Assembly: GCA_003343565.1 (NCBI GenBank)
Contig: QALA01000019.1
Location: 1-5,978 of the forward strand
Source of the DNA: Verrucomicrobiota bacterium
Lineage (GTDB): Bacteria > Verrucomicrobiota > Verrucomicrobiia > Opitutales > Intestinicryptomonadaceae
DNA length: 5,978 nt
Direction of reading: 5' to 3'
This document shows, piece after piece, positions 5,814 to 5,978 of the stretch. The position numbers were made by a program, and so were the translations under genes. The notes under the pieces were generated by a model. It had not been told where the DNA came from. It did not search any database and saw only the letters and a program-made list of their open reading frames with translations. Every line of letters begins with the position of its first letter. Position 1 is the first letter of the stretch.

Positions 5814-5978
5814 TCAGAGCTCCGCGATGGCTTCGATTTCGCAGAGAACACCCTTCGGCAGCGCCTTGGCGGCAACGCAGGAGCGAGCCGGGCAGCTGAC
5901 AAAGTACTTGGCATAAATCTCGTTGAACTTGGCAAAATCAGCCATATCCGCGAGGAAGCAGGTGGTCTTGACGACTTT
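5814..5978 (-). CDS. ridA: RidA/YjgF/UK114-family enamine/imine deaminase, C-terminal part (5' end outside window)
   Basis: The frame is open from the window edge and gives 54 residues before TGA (5816-5814). It contains KVVKTTCFLADMADFAKFNE, then a conserved end with PARSCVAAKALPKG and CEIEAIAEL. The 'PARS.V....LP.G...EIE.IA' end is the RidA signature. Its Arg contacts the substrate carboxylate and its Glu (of CEIEA) lies in the trimer-interface active site in characterised members. RidA hydrolyses reactive 2-aminoacrylate and related imines made by PLP enzymes, protecting other PLP enzymes from inactivation. Being first in view of a run with two PLP enzymes supports that role here. Using the name ridA is a family-level call; only about the last 40% of the protein is visible, and paralogous Rid subfamilies exist. 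Confidence 0.88.
   Translation of the reverse strand, partial: KVVKTTCFLADMADFAKFNEIYAKYFVSCPARSCVAAKALPKGVLCEIEAIAEL

Noticed and set aside
1..5978. CRISPR array, tRNA, insertion sequence or riboswitch
   Set aside because: I saw no regularly spaced repeats, tRNA cloverleaf, transposase motifs or terminal repeats. The few non-coding gaps are too short to hold a riboswitch.

Overview
This window looks like part of a chromosome from a GC-rich anaerobic bacterium. I favour a clostridial Bacillota of the Oscillospirales type. The reasons are strong AGGAGG-type ribosome binding sites, tight gene packing, the style of the TetR C-terminus and PQ-loop protein, and factor-independent terminators. Synergistota cannot be excluded, and there is no rRNA or marker gene to settle it. 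Genes fill almost the whole window and no gap exceeds about 50 bases.

Left end, + strand (1-612): the C-terminal part of a TetR/AcrR-type regulator, cut by the window edge, is followed one base later by a 94-residue, three-helix PQ-loop (SemiSWEET-like) membrane protein. A perfect 13-bp hairpin terminator closes this pair. It can probably also serve the convergent genes on the other strand.

Rest of the window, - strand, read from right to left: a RidA/YjgF-family protein (C-terminal 54 residues only), a fold-type I PLP enzyme (400 aa), an MFS transporter (393 aa), a sodium:solute symporter-family permease (465 aa) and a 30-residue single-helix membrane microprotein. A hairpin terminator comes next, and then a second PLP enzyme (395 aa) that is a clear paralogue of the first. 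The gaps are 30 bp, a 4-bp overlap, 5 bp and 28 bp. RidA to the microprotein is therefore most simply one transcript. The second PLP enzyme sits just behind the terminator, whose U-tract almost touches its Shine-Dalgarno sequence, so it may be expressed by read-through or be set lower than the rest.

A coherent but inferred reading is an amino-acid utilisation module. The SSS permease, perhaps with the microprotein, would import an amino acid or related amine. The two aminotransferase/C-S-lyase-like enzymes would act on it or its derivatives. RidA would remove reactive enamine/imine intermediates from PLP chemistry. The MFS protein would import a second compound or export a product. The substrate cannot be read from sequence. 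The most interesting points are the unannotated microprotein after the symporter, the terminator between the transporter genes and the second enzyme, and an Asp in both PLP enzymes where relatives usually carry an aromatic residue stacked on the cofactor.
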